A stretch of DNA of 64,000 bases from Qipengyuania nanhaisediminis (GTDB lineage Bacteria; Pseudomonadota; Alphaproteobacteria; Sphingomonadales; Sphingomonadaceae). Below, piece after piece: positions 37,608-46,883 of this stretch. Location: contig NZ_FOWZ01000001.1 in NCBI RefSeq assembly GCF_900115585.1, positions 620,001 to 684,000 on the forward strand, read 5' to 3'. The position numbers were made by a program, and so were the translations under genes. The notes beneath the pieces were generated by a model. That model was given only the letters and a program-made list of their open reading frames with translations, made no database searches and was not told the origin of the DNA. Position 1 is the stretch's first letter. Each line of letters starts with the position of its first letter.

Positions 37608-38164
37608 TGGCGGAATTCTTCGACGCGCTGGATGACAAGCACATCGCGATGATCGGCAAGCAGCCGGTCTTCTTTGTCGCCACCGCCGCCGAAGATGCCC
37701 GCATCAATCTCAGCCCCAAGGGCTATGATGCATTTCGCGTTCTCGGGCCCGGGCGTGTCGCCTATCTGGACCTTGCCGGATCGGGCAATGAAACCCACGC
37801 CCACCTTTCGCGCGACGGGCGCATTACGCTGATGTTCTGCAATTTCGACCGGCCGGCGTTGATCCTGCGCATTTACGGCACCGGGCGCGCGGTGCTGCCT
37901 CAGGACGCGGATTGGGCGGAACTCGCAGCACATTTCGACCTGCTGCCCGGCACGCGGCAGATTTTCGACATTGCCGTCGAAAGCGTCCAGACTAGCTGCG
38001 GCTGGGGTGTACCTTTCATGGAATATCGCGACGAACGCGCGACGCTGCAGAAGGCGCACAAGCAGTCCGATCCGGAAGAATGGCTGACCAAGCAGCAGGG
38101 CCGCGACACAAGTATCGACGGCATCCCCGTGCGCACGACCGACCGCTATATCGGGGGCGAATAG
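37607..38164 (+). CDS. Pyridoxamine 5'-phosphate oxidase-family (split-barrel flavin-binding) protein
   Basis: A 185-residue protein with an FMN-binding split-barrel fold: FFVATAAEDARINLSPKGYD near the start, YLDLAGSGNETHAHL and the dimer strand LMFCNFDRPALILRIYG. It probably binds FMN or F420-like flavin; the activity is unknown and it is not true PdxH. The start ATG overlaps the hydrolase stop by one base; 7 nt separate it from the next gene, so the three genes form an operon. Confidence 0.8.
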   Translation: MAEFFDALDDKHIAMIGKQPVFFVATAAEDARINLSPKGYDAFRVLGPGRVAYLDLAGSGNETHAHLSRDGRITLMFCNFDRPALILRIYGTGRAVLPQDADWAELAAHFDLLPGTRQIFDIAVESVQTSCGWGVPFMEYRDERATLQKAHKQSDPEEWLTKQQGRDTSIDGIPVRTTDRYIGGE

Positions 38165-38171
38165 CGCGCGC

Positions 38172-38873
38172 GTGAAGCTTACTTTCGCCAGCTACAACAT
38201 TCACAAGGCGGTCGGGCTCGACCGCAAGCGCGATCCCGAGCGCATCCTTTCGGTCATCCACGAAATCGACGCCGACATAATCGCACTTCAGGAAGTCGAT
38301 CGCAGGATCGGTGATCGGGCGACCACGATTCCGCGCGCCGAACTCGACGACACGCATTGGCGGCTGGTTGAAGTGGCCAAGCGCCCGCGCAGTATCGGCT
38401 GGCATGGCAATGCGATCCTCGTCAGGCGCGGGATGGATGTCCATGGCGGCGAGGCGCTCGACCTGCCGACGCTGGAGCCGCGCGGGGCCGCCTGCGGCGA
38501 TCTGATGGTCGAGGGGCATATGATGCGGGTTATCGGCACGCATCTCGACCTGTCCGGCCTGCGTCGTCGCGACCAGATCCGCTCGCTGCTGGATTTCGTT
38601 GCGTCAGCCACGCAGCCGGTGCCGACGGTGATTATGGGCGATTTCAACCAGTGGGGCCGCGCGACAGGGGCCATGCGCGAATTTGCCAGCGACTGGACCG
38701 TGGTCACGCCGGGGAAAAGCTATCCGAGCCGCCAGCCGGTTGCCACGCTCGACCGGATCGTCGCGAGCCGTCACTGGGCCTGCCATTCGGCGCATGTCCA
38801 CCACACCGCGCTTTCCGCAGTGGCTTCTGACCATCTTCCCGTGGTTGCGACGCTGGAGCTGATGGAAAAATAG
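38172..38873 (+). CDS. Endonuclease/exonuclease/phosphatase-family protein
   Basis: A 233-residue protein of the DNase I-like EEP fold. Active-site residues are visible in ASYNIH, ALQEVDRR (metal Glu), THLDL, MGDFNQW and ASDHLPVVA (catalytic Asp-His). No signal peptide. Could be a nuclease or a phosphodiesterase acting on lipids or nucleotides. GTG 38172 starts it 7 nt after the PPOX-like gene. Last of the operon beginning at 36738. Confidence 0.83.
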   Translation: MKLTFASYNIHKAVGLDRKRDPERILSVIHEIDADIIALQEVDRRIGDRATTIPRAELDDTHWRLVEVAKRPRSIGWHGNAILVRRGMDVHGGEALDLPTLEPRGAACGDLMVEGHMMRVIGTHLDLSGLRRRDQIRSLLDFVASATQPVPTVIMGDFNQWGRATGAMREFASDWTVVTPGKSYPSRQPVATLDRIVASRHWACHSAHVHHTALSAVASDHLPVVATLELMEK

Positions 38874-38890
38874 GCAGCAGCCTAATAATT

Positions 38891-38908
38891 GGGCATTGCA
38901 TCCTGCCC
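38891..38908. repeat. Small inverted repeat upstream of the glnK promoter
   Basis: GGGCA and TGCCC are separated by 8 nt and lie 41-58 bp upstream of the sigma-54 site, a distance where activators can bind. It is not a clear NtrC consensus; recorded as an operator candidate only. Confidence 0.3.
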
Positions 38909-38948
38909 GAGCTCCTGAATTAGCCTGAAAACACTCCCGATACGCGTT

Positions 38949-38964
38949 TGGCACGCTTCGTGCT
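38949..38964 (+). promoter_or_regulatory. Sigma-54 (RpoN) promoter of glnK-amt
   Basis: TGGCACG (38949-38955), four bases, then GTGCT (38960-38964) gives the invariant GG-N10-GC spacing of -24/-12 promoters. It matches the consensus TGGCACG-N4-TTGCW at all but one position. It lies about 50 nt before the glnK start. Such promoters require RpoN and an activator such as NtrC, fitting a nitrogen-limitation operon. Confidence 0.8.
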
Positions 38965-39015
38965 GCAGGTGCGAAAGCCGGTGCTTGGCCGGTGCGCAGC
39001 CAGAGGGGTGAAGGC

Positions 39016-39354
39016 GTGAAATACATCATCGCTGTCATCAAGCCATTCAAGCTCGACGAAGTGCGCGAAGCGCTCGGGAGCATTGGTGTGGCCGGAATGA
39101 CCGTGTCCGAGGTCAAGGGCTTCGGACGCCAGAAGGGGCAGACCGAGATTTATCGCGGTGCCGAATATTCGACCAACATGCTTCCCAAGGTGAAGCTGGA
39201 AATCGCAGTGGCGGGCGATCTCGCACCGCAAGTCATCGAGACGATCCAGCAAACTGCCAGCACCGAAGCAATCGGCGACGGGAAGATCTTCGTCTTCGAC
39301 CTCGCCGACGCCACCCGCATCCGCACCGGCGAAACCGGCGAAACCGCGCTGTGA
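39016..39354 (+). CDS. glnK: PII nitrogen-regulatory protein
   Basis: A 112-residue PII signal protein. The T-loop carries the uridylylation Tyr at residue 51 (YRGAEYSTN), and the C-terminal block IGDGKIFVFDLADATRIRTGETG is complete. PII senses 2-oxoglutarate and ATP/ADP, and GlnK blocks the ammonium channel when nitrogen is plentiful. GTG 39016 with GAGGGG upstream is the start; the open frame reaches 38992. Placement right before amt makes it GlnK rather than GlnB. Confidence 0.95.
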   Translation: MKYIIAVIKPFKLDEVREALGSIGVAGMTVSEVKGFGRQKGQTEIYRGAEYSTNMLPKVKLEIAVAGDLAPQVIETIQQTASTEAIGDGKIFVFDLADATRIRTGETGETAL

Positions 39355-39371
39355 GCCGCAAGGAGAGCACC

Positions 39372-40712
39372 ATGACCATGCGCAAGATTCTTACCGGGGC
39401 CGGCGTCCTTGCCGCCTCGTTCACCACTGCCACGGCAGCTTTCGCACAGGAGGCCGCCGAAGCGGCTGCCGCCGTGCCCAACCCCGGCAACAACGCCTGG
39501 ATGATGACCGCCACCGTTCTGGTGATGCTGATGATTCTTCCGGGCCTGGCCCTGTTCTATGGCGGCCTGACCCGTTCGAAGAACATGCTCTCAACCATGA
39601 CGCAGATCGGCGCCACTGCCGCGCTCGCCATGCTGATCTGGGTGATGTGGGGCTACAGCCTCGCTTTCGGCGACACCACTTATGAAGGCACTCTCGGTCT
39701 CTTCATCAGCGGTGGCAGCTATTTCCTTTCCGGTACCGACGCGAGCAGCACTGCCGCGACCTTCACCGACGAGGTCATCAGCAAGTACGTCTTCATCAGC
39801 TTCCAGATGACATTCGCAGCCATCACCGCTGCCCTGATCCTGGGCGCTACGGCAGAGCGCATGAAGTTCAGCGCGGTTATGGCATTTGTGCCGATCTGGC
39901 TGACCATCGTCTACTTCCCGATCGCACACATGGTCTGGGCCGGCGGAGGTCTGCTGTTCGAAGACGGCGCGCTCGACTTCGCTGGCGGTACGGTGGTGCA
40001 CATCAACGCCGGTATCTCGGGCCTTGTCCTTGCATACCTCCTCGGCAAGCGTCGTGGCTGGCCGCAGGAGCCCATGATGCCGCACAGCCTGACGCTGACC
40101 ATGGTCGGCACGGGCCTGCTGTGGGTGGGCTGGTTCGGCTTCAACGCCGGTTCGGCTCTGGAAGCCGACGGTTCGGCCGGTCTTGCGATGATCAACACCT
40201 TCGTCGCCACTGCAGCCGGTGCGCTGACCTGGATGGTCATCGAGCGGGCAGCGGGCCACAAGGGCAGCGCGCTGGGCTTCTGCTCGGGCGTTATCGCAGG
40301 CCTCGTCGCCGTCACCCCGGCAGCAGGCAACAGCGGCCCGTTCGGCGCGATCCTGCTCGGCATCCTGAGCTCGGCCGTCTGCTACATCTTCGTCGCCAAG
40401 GTAAAGATGAAGTTCGGCTATGACGACAGCCTCGATGCATTCGGCATCCACGGCGTGGGCGGCATCGTCGGCGCCATCGGTACGGCAGTCGTTTACCAGC
40501 CGTTCCTCGGCGGCCCCGGAGACGGTTCGACCGCTCTCGGCGCGCAGCTCTGGATCCAGACGTTCAGCGTCCTCGTAACCATAGCCTGGGCCGGTATCGG
40601 CACCCTGATCGCCGGCCTCATCGTCAAGGCTCTGATCGGACTGCGGGTCACCGAAGACGCCGAAGTCGAAGGTCTCGATATCTCCGAACACGGAGAACGC
40701 GCCTACAACTGA
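39372..40712 (+). CDS. amt: Ammonium transporter (AmtB)
   Basis: A 446-residue ammonium channel with a cleavable signal peptide (about residues 1-26, AFA-QE) and eleven hydrophobic segments. The twin pore histidines are in VVHINAG and AFGIHGVGG, and the Phe gate and ammonium-recruitment regions are typical. AAGGAGAG precedes ATG 39372; ATG 39378 is an alternative. It lies 17 nt after glnK in one sigma-54-driven operon. Confidence 0.96.
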   Translation: MTMRKILTGAGVLAASFTTATAAFAQEAAEAAAAVPNPGNNAWMMTATVLVMLMILPGLALFYGGLTRSKNMLSTMTQIGATAALAMLIWVMWGYSLAFGDTTYEGTLGLFISGGSYFLSGTDASSTAATFTDEVISKYVFISFQMTFAAITAALILGATAERMKFSAVMAFVPIWLTIVYFPIAHMVWAGGGLLFEDGALDFAGGTVVHINAGISGLVLAYLLGKRRGWPQEPMMPHSLTLTMVGTGLLWVGWFGFNAGSALEADGSAGLAMINTFVATAAGALTWMVIERAAGHKGSALGFCSGVIAGLVAVTPAAGNSGPFGAILLGILSSAVCYIFVAKVKMKFGYDDSLDAFGIHGVGGIVGAIGTAVVYQPFLGGPGDGSTALGAQLWIQTFSVLVTIAWAGIGTLIAGLIVKALIGLRVTEDAEVEGLDISEHGERAYN

Positions 40713-40722
40713 TCACCAACTC

Positions 40723-40768
40723 GGCGGGGCCGCCTCCTCTCTCCTCTCTCCTCACGGGCGGCCCCGCC
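40723..40768 (+). repeat. Perfect 12-bp GC inverted repeat with pyrimidine-rich loop after amt
   Basis: GGCGGGGCCGCC (40723-40734) and its exact reverse complement (40757-40768) flank a 22-nt loop made almost only of C and T. It starts 11 nt after the amt stop and precedes the real terminator. It could protect the mRNA 3' end or bind a regulator. Confidence 0.65.
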
Positions 40769-40803
40769 CACCCATGTTCCTCCTGCGAACACAAGACTTT
40801 AAC

Positions 40804-40836
40804 AGGCCGGTTCCCTAACGGGGCCGGCCTCTTTTT
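40804..40836 (+). terminator. Rho-independent terminator of glnK-amt
   Basis: AGGCCGG pairs with CCGGCCT, extended inward by TTCC/GGGG to about 11 bp with loop CTAAC, and is followed by CTTTTTA. A standard terminator. Confidence 0.87.
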
Positions 40837-40957
40837 ATGTTGCAAAGCTGTCACACTAATTTTCGCTTCATTCACCACCTCACGAAATACTATTGCGCAA
40901 GTTCGTTCTCAGGCGTCAGATTCAATCACTAGGCTTTGTTCTCGGGAGGAGAGAGTA

Positions 40958-43726
40958 ATGACTAATAATCAGAACAGTGTTCTTGCGACGCGTGCAGCGC
41001 TTCTTTGTGGTGCAGCAGCGCTTGTCGCTTCCGCGCCTGCAATGGCGCAGGATTCTCAGACACGGATCGAAACCGATGCAGTCGCCGCCGAACAGGCCGA
41101 TCGCGCCATCATCGTCACCGGTACCCGCCAGGCCGACCGCTCGGCTGCGGACACCGTCGCACCTGTCGATATCGTTTCCACTGCAGAACTGAACAACCAG
41201 GCCGATAGCGACATCGGCAACGTCCTGCGCGTTTCGGTGCCCTCGTTTAACGTCGGCACGCAGCCGATTTCGGACGCTGCCACGCTGGTACGCCCGGCCA
41301 ACCTTCGCGGGCTCTCGCCCGATAACACGCTGGTCCTCGTCAACGGCAAGCGCCAGCACCGTGCTGCGGTTATCGCCTTCCTCGGCGGCGGGATCTCGGA
41401 CGGCTCGCAGGGCCCCGACATTTCGGTCATCCCGTCGATCGCGATCAAGCAACTCGAGGTGCTGCGCGACGGCGCATCATCGCAATATGGTTCGGACGCG
41501 ATCGCCGGCGTTCTCAACTTCATCCTCAAGGATAGCCCGGACGGCGGCACCGTGTCCGCCCAATGGGGCGAAACCTATGAAGGCGACGGCGACAAATACA
41601 CCATCGCTGCCAATGTCGGCATCCCGGTCACGGCAGCAGGTTTCCTCAACCTGTCGGCTGAATATGGCGAATCCGATGCGACTGTCCGCTCCGTCCAGCG
41701 CGACGACGCTGCCGCGCTGATCGCCGCCGGCAATACCGCCGTTGCCGATCCGGCCCAGATCTGGGGCCAGCCGAACGTCAACGACGATATGAAGTTCTTT
41801 GCCAACTTCGGCCTCGAACTCTCGCCCGCCATCGAACTCTACGCTTTCGGCAACTACGCCGAGCGTAACGTCGACGGCGGCTTCTTCTTCCGCAACCCGA
41901 CCAATCGCGGCGGCGTCTATGCCGGACCCTTCGTCGATCCTGCGACGGGCGCTCCCCTTGCCGAGGAAGATGGCGGTGTCGCTTCGGTCCTCGTGGGTGA
42001 CCTATCGATCGATACGGCAGGCGATTGCCCGGCCGGTATCCCGCTTACGCAGGGCGGCCTGATTCCCGATCCCACCATCCTGGCGCAGGTTTCGGCAGAC
42101 GCGAACTGCTTCTCGTTCGTCGAGCTGTTCCCGGGCGGCTTCACCCCGCGTTTCGGCGGCGATATCGAGGATTACTCGGCTGCCGTCGGTATCCGCGGCC
42201 AGCTGTTCAACGCGCTCGATTTCGACCTCAGCTATCGCCACGGTCGCAACAAATCGAGCTTTTCGATCCGCAACACCGTGAACGCTTCGCTTGGCCCGAA
42301 CACGCCGACCGAATTCAACCCCGGCGGTTATTCGCAGACGGAAAATGTGGTCAACCTCGATCTCGGCTACAATCTCGCCTTGGGTGAGGGCAGCGTCTAC
42401 ATCGCGGCCGGTGCCGAATATCGCGACGAGGAATTCGGCATCACTGCCGGCGATCCGGCCTCCTTCGAGCTCGGCCCGCTCGCCCAGCCGAGCGCTGCCT
42501 ATCCGACCGGACAGGGCTTCTCGACCAGCTCGAACGGCTTCCCCGGCTTCGCCACCAATTCGGCCGGCACAAGCAAGGAAGACAACAAGGCGGCTTACAT
42601 CGATATCGAAGCCGACCTGATCGACGCCCTGACGCTGCAGGGCGCGGTTCGTTACGAAGACACCAAGAGCTTCGGCGATACCGTGACCTGGAAACTGGGC
42701 GGCCTGTTCAAACTGTCGGACGCATGGCGCCTTCGCGGTACCTATTCGACCGGTTTCCACGTCCCGACCGCAGGCCAGGCGAACGTGATCAACGTCACCA
42801 CGCAGTTCTCCAACGGCGAACTGCAGGACGAAGGCACCTTCCCGCTGTTCAGCCCTGCCGGCCTGATCGCTTCGGACTACATCGCGGACACGGTCGCCAA
42901 TGGCGGCCTCGGCCTCGATCGCCCGACCCTCGGGCCCGAAAAAGCCGACAGCTTCACCCTCGGTGTCGCTGGCGACATGGGCGATTTCTCGGTCACGCTC
43001 GATTACTTCAACATCAAGCTGAAGGATCGCATCTCGCGTTCCTCGACGATCGATTTCCCGGCAGCGCTCTGCTATCTCGCCAATCGTGAAGGCGTGGCAA
43101 ACAATTGCACCGATACCTTCACGCCGGCTCCGGCAGAACTGCTCACGCAGCTCGACGGTGCAGGGGTGATCGACCGCAACGACTTCACCGGGTTCGAAGA
43201 CCTCGTGGCCTTCACCTTCTTCAACAACGACTTCGATACCCGCACGCAGGGTCTCGACTTCGTGGCGAATGCAAGGCTCTACCCGATCGAAGGCGGCACA
43301 ACGCGTGCAACGCTGGCAATCAACTACACCGAAACGGAAGTGACCGATGTTGGCGAAACCATCTCGGCTACCCGTGTCCGCCAGCTGGAGGAAAGCCTGC
43401 CCAAGTGGAAGGGGTTCCTCAACATCACCCACGAACAGGGCCGTCTCCGCGGACTCCTGCGCGCGAACTACTTCGGCAGCTATTACGAAGCCCACCTCGA
43501 GGATTCGACCCTTCCGATCGATGCATCGGCAGAGCTGACCTTCGACGCGGAGCTTGGCTATGAAGTGATCGACGGCCTCGAACTGGCAGTCGGTGCGCAG
43601 AACATGTTCGACAACTACCCGACGCTGAACCCCTATTCGGGCATCGTCGGTGCGAAGTACGGCGAACGTTCGCCCTTCGGCTTCAACGGCGGCAGCTACT
43701 ACCTGCGCGCCCGCTTCCAGTGGTAA
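40958..43726 (+). CDS. TonB-dependent outer-membrane receptor
   Basis: A 922-residue receptor. It has a signal peptide (about 1-31, APAMA-QD), a TonB box-like AIIVTGTRQ (about 49-57), a plug domain (about 60-190, with LVLVNGKRQHR and VLRDGASSQYGSDAIAGVLNF) and a large 22-strand barrel ending in aromatic RFQW. It imports an unidentified substrate at the expense of TonB energy. Four cysteines in the extracellular parts may form two disulfides. GGAGGAGAG precedes the ATG. No siderophore or sugar genes adjoin it, so specificity is open. Confidence 0.93.
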   Translation: MTNNQNSVLATRAALLCGAAALVASAPAMAQDSQTRIETDAVAAEQADRAIIVTGTRQADRSAADTVAPVDIVSTAELNNQADSDIGNVLRVSVPSFNVGTQPISDAATLVRPANLRGLSPDNTLVLVNGKRQHRAAVIAFLGGGISDGSQGPDISVIPSIAIKQLEVLRDGASSQYGSDAIAGVLNFILKDSPDGGTVSAQWGETYEGDGDKYTIAANVGIPVTAAGFLNLSAEYGESDATVRSVQRDDAAALIAAGNTAVADPAQIWGQPNVNDDMKFFANFGLELSPAIELYAFGNYAERNVDGGFFFRNPTNRGGVYAGPFVDPATGAPLAEEDGGVASVLVGDLSIDTAGDCPAGIPLTQGGLIPDPTILAQVSADANCFSFVELFPGGFTPRFGGDIEDYSAAVGIRGQLFNALDFDLSYRHGRNKSSFSIRNTVNASLGPNTPTEFNPGGYSQTENVVNLDLGYNLALGEGSVYIAAGAEYRDEEFGITAGDPASFELGPLAQPSAAYPTGQGFSTSSNGFPGFATNSAGTSKEDNKAAYIDIEADLIDALTLQGAVRYEDTKSFGDTVTWKLGGLFKLSDAWRLRGTYSTGFHVPTAGQANVINVTTQFSNGELQDEGTFPLFSPAGLIASDYIADTVANGGLGLDRPTLGPEKADSFTLGVAGDMGDFSVTLDYFNIKLKDRISRSSTIDFPAALCYLANREGVANNCTDTFTPAPAELLTQLDGAGVIDRNDFTGFEDLVAFTFFNNDFDTRTQGLDFVANARLYPIEGGTTRATLAINYTETEVTDVGETISATRVRQLEESLPKWKGFLNITHEQGRLRGLLRANYFGSYYEAHLEDSTLPIDASAELTFDAELGYEVIDGLELAVGAQNMFDNYPTLNPYSGIVGAKYGERSPFGFNGGSYYLRARFQW

Positions 43727-43749
43727 GCCACGGGTAGACACAGTGATCG

Positions 43750-43781
43750 AAAAGGGGCGGCCTCGATGGTCGCCCCTTTTT
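43750..43781 (+). terminator. Rho-independent terminator after the TonB-dependent receptor
   Basis: AAAAGGGGCG pairs perfectly with CGCCCCTTTT, with an 11-nt partly paired loop and T-rich 3' side. It lies 23 nt after the receptor stop. Confidence 0.87.
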
Positions 43782-43794
43782 GCTTGAGGACCTG

Positions 43795-44328
43795 ATGATG
43801 CTCGAAATCAGAATTGCGACCGATCAGGACGAAGACGATATCCGCCAACTCATGGACCTCGCGATCGAGCGATTGCAGGTCGGGTATCTGACGGACGAGC
43901 AGATCGAGGCATCGAAGGCCGGAATGGGCCTTGACCGCCTGCTGATCGAAGACGGGACCTATTTCTGTGTCGTCGAGGACGGCATCGTCGTAGGGTGCGG
44001 CGGATGGTCGCGCCGGGCTACGCTATACGGCGGCAATCATTCGGCGGGACGCGATCCGCGCCTCCTCGATCCTGCCAGCGAGCGCGCCCGGATCAGGGCG
44101 ATGTATACCCATCCGCATCATACGAAGAAGGGTATCGGTCGCCTCATCCTGGAGACAGCCGAAGCCGCTGCTGCGAAGGAAGGCTTCGCCGAAATCGAAA
44201 TGGCGGCCACCATGGCTGGCAAGCCGTTCTACGAGCGCTGCGGTTATCTGGTGGAAAGCGAATGGGAGGACACCAACGGCGCGGTGCCCGTCCCCCTTGC
44301 AACCATGGCCAAGCGGCTCGCGCGCTAG
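43795..44328 (+). CDS. GNAT-family N-acetyltransferase
   Basis: A 177-residue GNAT. The acetyl-CoA-binding region is RAMYTHPHHTKKGIGRLIL (motif A, Q/R-x-x-G-x-G/A-like), followed by EMAATMAGKPFYERCGY (motif B). The substrate is unknown. Start: ATG 43795 (or 43798) after GAGG; the upstream TTG lies within the terminator. Its 3' end overlaps the convergent GMC oxidoreductase by 4 nt. Confidence 0.84.
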   Translation: MMLEIRIATDQDEDDIRQLMDLAIERLQVGYLTDEQIEASKAGMGLDRLLIEDGTYFCVVEDGIVVGCGGWSRRATLYGGNHSAGRDPRLLDPASERARIRAMYTHPHHTKKGIGRLILETAEAAAAKEGFAEIEMAATMAGKPFYERCGYLVESEWEDTNGAVPVPLATMAKRLAR

Positions 44329-45911
44329 GCGCCCAGTTCCGCCTTTACGAAATCGGCACACCGTTCGCCGATCATGATGCTCGGCGCGTTGGTGTTGCCG
44401 CTGACGAGACGCGGCATGATCGATGCATCTGCGATCCACAGACCTTCGACACCGCGCGCCTTGAGCGTGGGATCGACGACATCGCTATCGTCGGGTCCCA
44501 TCCGGCAGGTTCCGACCGGGTGATAAACGGTATCGGCGCGGTTGCGGATCAGCTCGTCAAGCTGGGCGTCATCGTCGAGATCGATGGGATAGCGGTCCTG
44601 CGGATCGTACTTTGCAAGGCTCGGCGAGGCGGCGATGCGATGCGAGAGGCGAACGCCTTTGCGCAGGACAGCGATGTCGCGGTCGTCGTCGAGGAAGTTC
44701 GGGTCGATCACCGGCGCATCGCTCGCCTCGCGGCTGGCGAGGCGGACCGTCCCGCGGCTTTCGGGGCGCAGCACGCAGGCATGGAGCGAAAAGCCATGGC
44801 CCTTCACATTCTCGCGGCCGTGATCTTCCAGCATTGCGGGCACGAAGTGCCATTGGATATCGGGGGCAGGGGCATCATCCATGACCTTCCAGAAGCCACC
44901 AGCCTCTGCATAGGGCGTGGTCATGATGCCGGTCCGCTTGCGGCGATGCTCGATAATGGCTTTCGCCATCCGGGCGGTGCCGGCAATGCTACTCCCGATG
45001 AATTCCTTGCTCTCGGTTTCCCAGCTGGAAACGTAGTCGATGTGATCCTGCAGGTCTGACCCGACGGCCGGCTTGTCGATCACGACATCGATGCCGTGTT
45101 CCTTCAGGTGCTCGGCCGGGCCGATCCCGGACAGCATGAGCACCTGAGGAGAATTGAAAGCGCCTGCGCAAAGGACAACGCCTCCCTTTGCGGTAACGGT
45201 GCGGCGGCGCTTGCCGGCCGAATAGGTCACGCCGGTCACGCGGCCGTCCGCGATCTCCAGCTTTTGCACCGTTACCCCGATCCTGATATCGAGGTTCTTC
45301 GATCCCCGCTTGGGTTCGACATAGGCGCGCGCGGCGGACCAGCGCTCACCATCTTTCTGGGTGACCTGGTAGAGGCCGAAGCCTTCCTGCTTTGCGCCGT
45401 TGAAATCGCCATTGCGCGGCAGCTGCAATTGCGCAGCGGCTTCGACAAAGGCGAGGCTGCCCGGGTTCGGCCATTTCTGGTCGCTCACCCACAGAGGGCC
45501 ATCATCGCCATGGAATTCGTCTTCGCCGCGCACATTGTGTTCGGCCTTTTTGAAATAGGGCAGCACATCGTCATAGGACCAGCCGGTGCAGCCGAGGCTT
45601 TCCCACTGGTCGTAATCGAAGGAATTGCCGCGGATGTAGACCATCGCGTTGATGGCCGACGATCCGCCAAGGCCCCGTCCGCGCGGCTGGTATCCGATAC
45701 GCCCGTTGAGCCCCTTTTGCGGAACCGTGTCATAACGATAGTTCGACGCATTGCGCAGGAAAGGCATAAAGCCCGGCGTACGCACCAGCATGCCGTTGTT
45801 GCGCGGGCCTGCCTCGAGCAGGCAGACGCGCTTGCCCGCTTCAGCCAGACGCCCCGCGACTGCACTGCCTCCGCTGCCGCCACCGACAACGACTACATCG
45901 AATTCGTCCAT
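44325..45911 (-). CDS. GMC-family FAD oxidoreductase (choline dehydrogenase-like)
   Basis: A 528-residue flavoenzyme. It has the FAD-binding GGGSGGSAVAGRL, the GMC signature RGRGLGGSSAINAMVYIRG, the second signature GAFNSPQVLMLSGIGP, and catalytic His in TVYHPVGTCRMG with an Asn in VSGNTNAPS. It oxidises an alcohol; choline, long-chain or cyclic alcohols are all possible. Third gene of the minus-strand cluster after a membrane hydroxylase (24 nt), so it may oxidise an alcohol made by that enzyme. Confidence 0.9.
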   Translation of the reverse strand: MDEFDVVVVGGGSGGSAVAGRLAEAGKRVCLLEAGPRNNGMLVRTPGFMPFLRNASNYRYDTVPQKGLNGRIGYQPRGRGLGGSSAINAMVYIRGNSFDYDQWESLGCTGWSYDDVLPYFKKAEHNVRGEDEFHGDDGPLWVSDQKWPNPGSLAFVEAAAQLQLPRNGDFNGAKQEGFGLYQVTQKDGERWSAARAYVEPKRGSKNLDIRIGVTVQKLEIADGRVTGVTYSAGKRRRTVTAKGGVVLCAGAFNSPQVLMLSGIGPAEHLKEHGIDVVIDKPAVGSDLQDHIDYVSSWETESKEFIGSSIAGTARMAKAIIEHRRKRTGIMTTPYAEAGGFWKVMDDAPAPDIQWHFVPAMLEDHGRENVKGHGFSLHACVLRPESRGTVRLASREASDAPVIDPNFLDDDRDIAVLRKGVRLSHRIAASPSLAKYDPQDRYPIDLDDDAQLDELIRNRADTVYHPVGTCRMGPDDSDVVDPTLKARGVEGLWIADASIMPRLVSGNTNAPSIMIGERCADFVKAELGA

Positions 45912-45935
45912 GATAACTCCTCTCGATTCGAGAGG

Positions 45936-46874
45936 TTAGGCAGCCTCGGCGTCGCCTGCAATCGGGTTTTCACTTGAAACCTGTTTTGGGGCCGCCCCCT
46001 GCCGTTCGAGCCAGGCGGCGCGGATCTGGTCGCTCGTCTCGCGGCTACCGTCATGGGTCCAGCCGGGCTCGCGCAGCAGGTAGCCGAGCTTGCTGCCCCA
46101 AGGCGCGCGCCACATATCCTGCGCTATGCCGATCCATTCATGGAAGACCGCCCACAGCAGGTTGAAACTGCCGAGCTGCTTGACGATCCCGTAGCGGATT
46201 TTCTCGTCCTTCACCTCCGGCTCGAAGGTCCCGAACATCTTGTCCCAGACGATGAACACGCCGGCATAGTTGCGGTCGAGATAGCGCGGGTTGGTGGCAT
46301 GGTGGACGCGGTGATGGCTGGGCGTATTCATCACTGCCTCGAACCAGCGGGGCATCTTGTCGATCGCCTCGGTGTGGATCCAGAACTGGTAGATGAGGTT
46401 GAACCCGCCCGCGAGCGCTATCATCCCGGGGTGGAAGCCGATCAGCACCAGCGGCAGCGCGAAAGCGAAGCCGAGCGTCAGGAACCCGGTCCAGGTCTGG
46501 CGGAGCGCGGTGGACAGGTTGTAATGCTGGCTCGAATGGTGGTTCACATGGCTCGCCCAGAACCACCGCACCCGGTGGCCGAAGCGATGGACCCAGTAAT
46601 ATTTGAGGTCGTCGAGCACGAAGCACAGCGCAAAGGCCCACCAGCTCCATTCGATGTCGAACAGGCGGAACTGCCAGACCCACAGGAACAGCGCGAAAAA
46701 CAGGCCCCCGAACAGCAGTCCGGCGACCGTGCTGCCAAGGCCGAAGGCAAGGCTGGTGAGCGTATCCTTCGGCTCATAGCTTTCCGGCCGCTTGCGCCAG
46801 GCCCAGATCATCTCGATCAGGACGAGGGCGACAAAGCCTGGAACGGCCAGTTCGGTGGGTGAAAAATCGGGCAT
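45936..46874 (-). CDS. Fatty acid hydroxylase / sterol desaturase-family membrane enzyme
   Basis: A 312-residue di-iron membrane oxygenase. The histidine boxes are HRFGH, HVNHHSSQH and HHRVHHA, set among about four hydrophobic segments. The C-terminal ~70 residues extend beyond the core. It hydroxylates or desaturates a lipid; substrate unknown. It follows the small membrane protein by 9 nt and precedes the GMC oxidoreductase by 24 nt, suggesting hydroxylation then oxidation. Confidence 0.88.
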   Translation of the reverse strand: MPDFSPTELAVPGFVALVLIEMIWAWRKRPESYEPKDTLTSLAFGLGSTVAGLLFGGLFFALFLWVWQFRLFDIEWSWWAFALCFVLDDLKYYWVHRFGHRVRWFWASHVNHHSSQHYNLSTALRQTWTGFLTLGFAFALPLVLIGFHPGMIALAGGFNLIYQFWIHTEAIDKMPRWFEAVMNTPSHHRVHHATNPRYLDRNYAGVFIVWDKMFGTFEPEVKDEKIRYGIVKQLGSFNLLWAVFHEWIGIAQDMWRAPWGSKLGYLLREPGWTHDGSRETSDQIRAAWLERQGAAPKQVSSENPIAGDAEAA

Positions 46875-46883
46875 GGCTATGCG

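Noticed and set aside
42002..43741. A 579-codon open frame antisense to the TonB-dependent receptor
   Set aside because: A shadow of strong GC3 codon bias in the true gene; no ribosome site, no family features.
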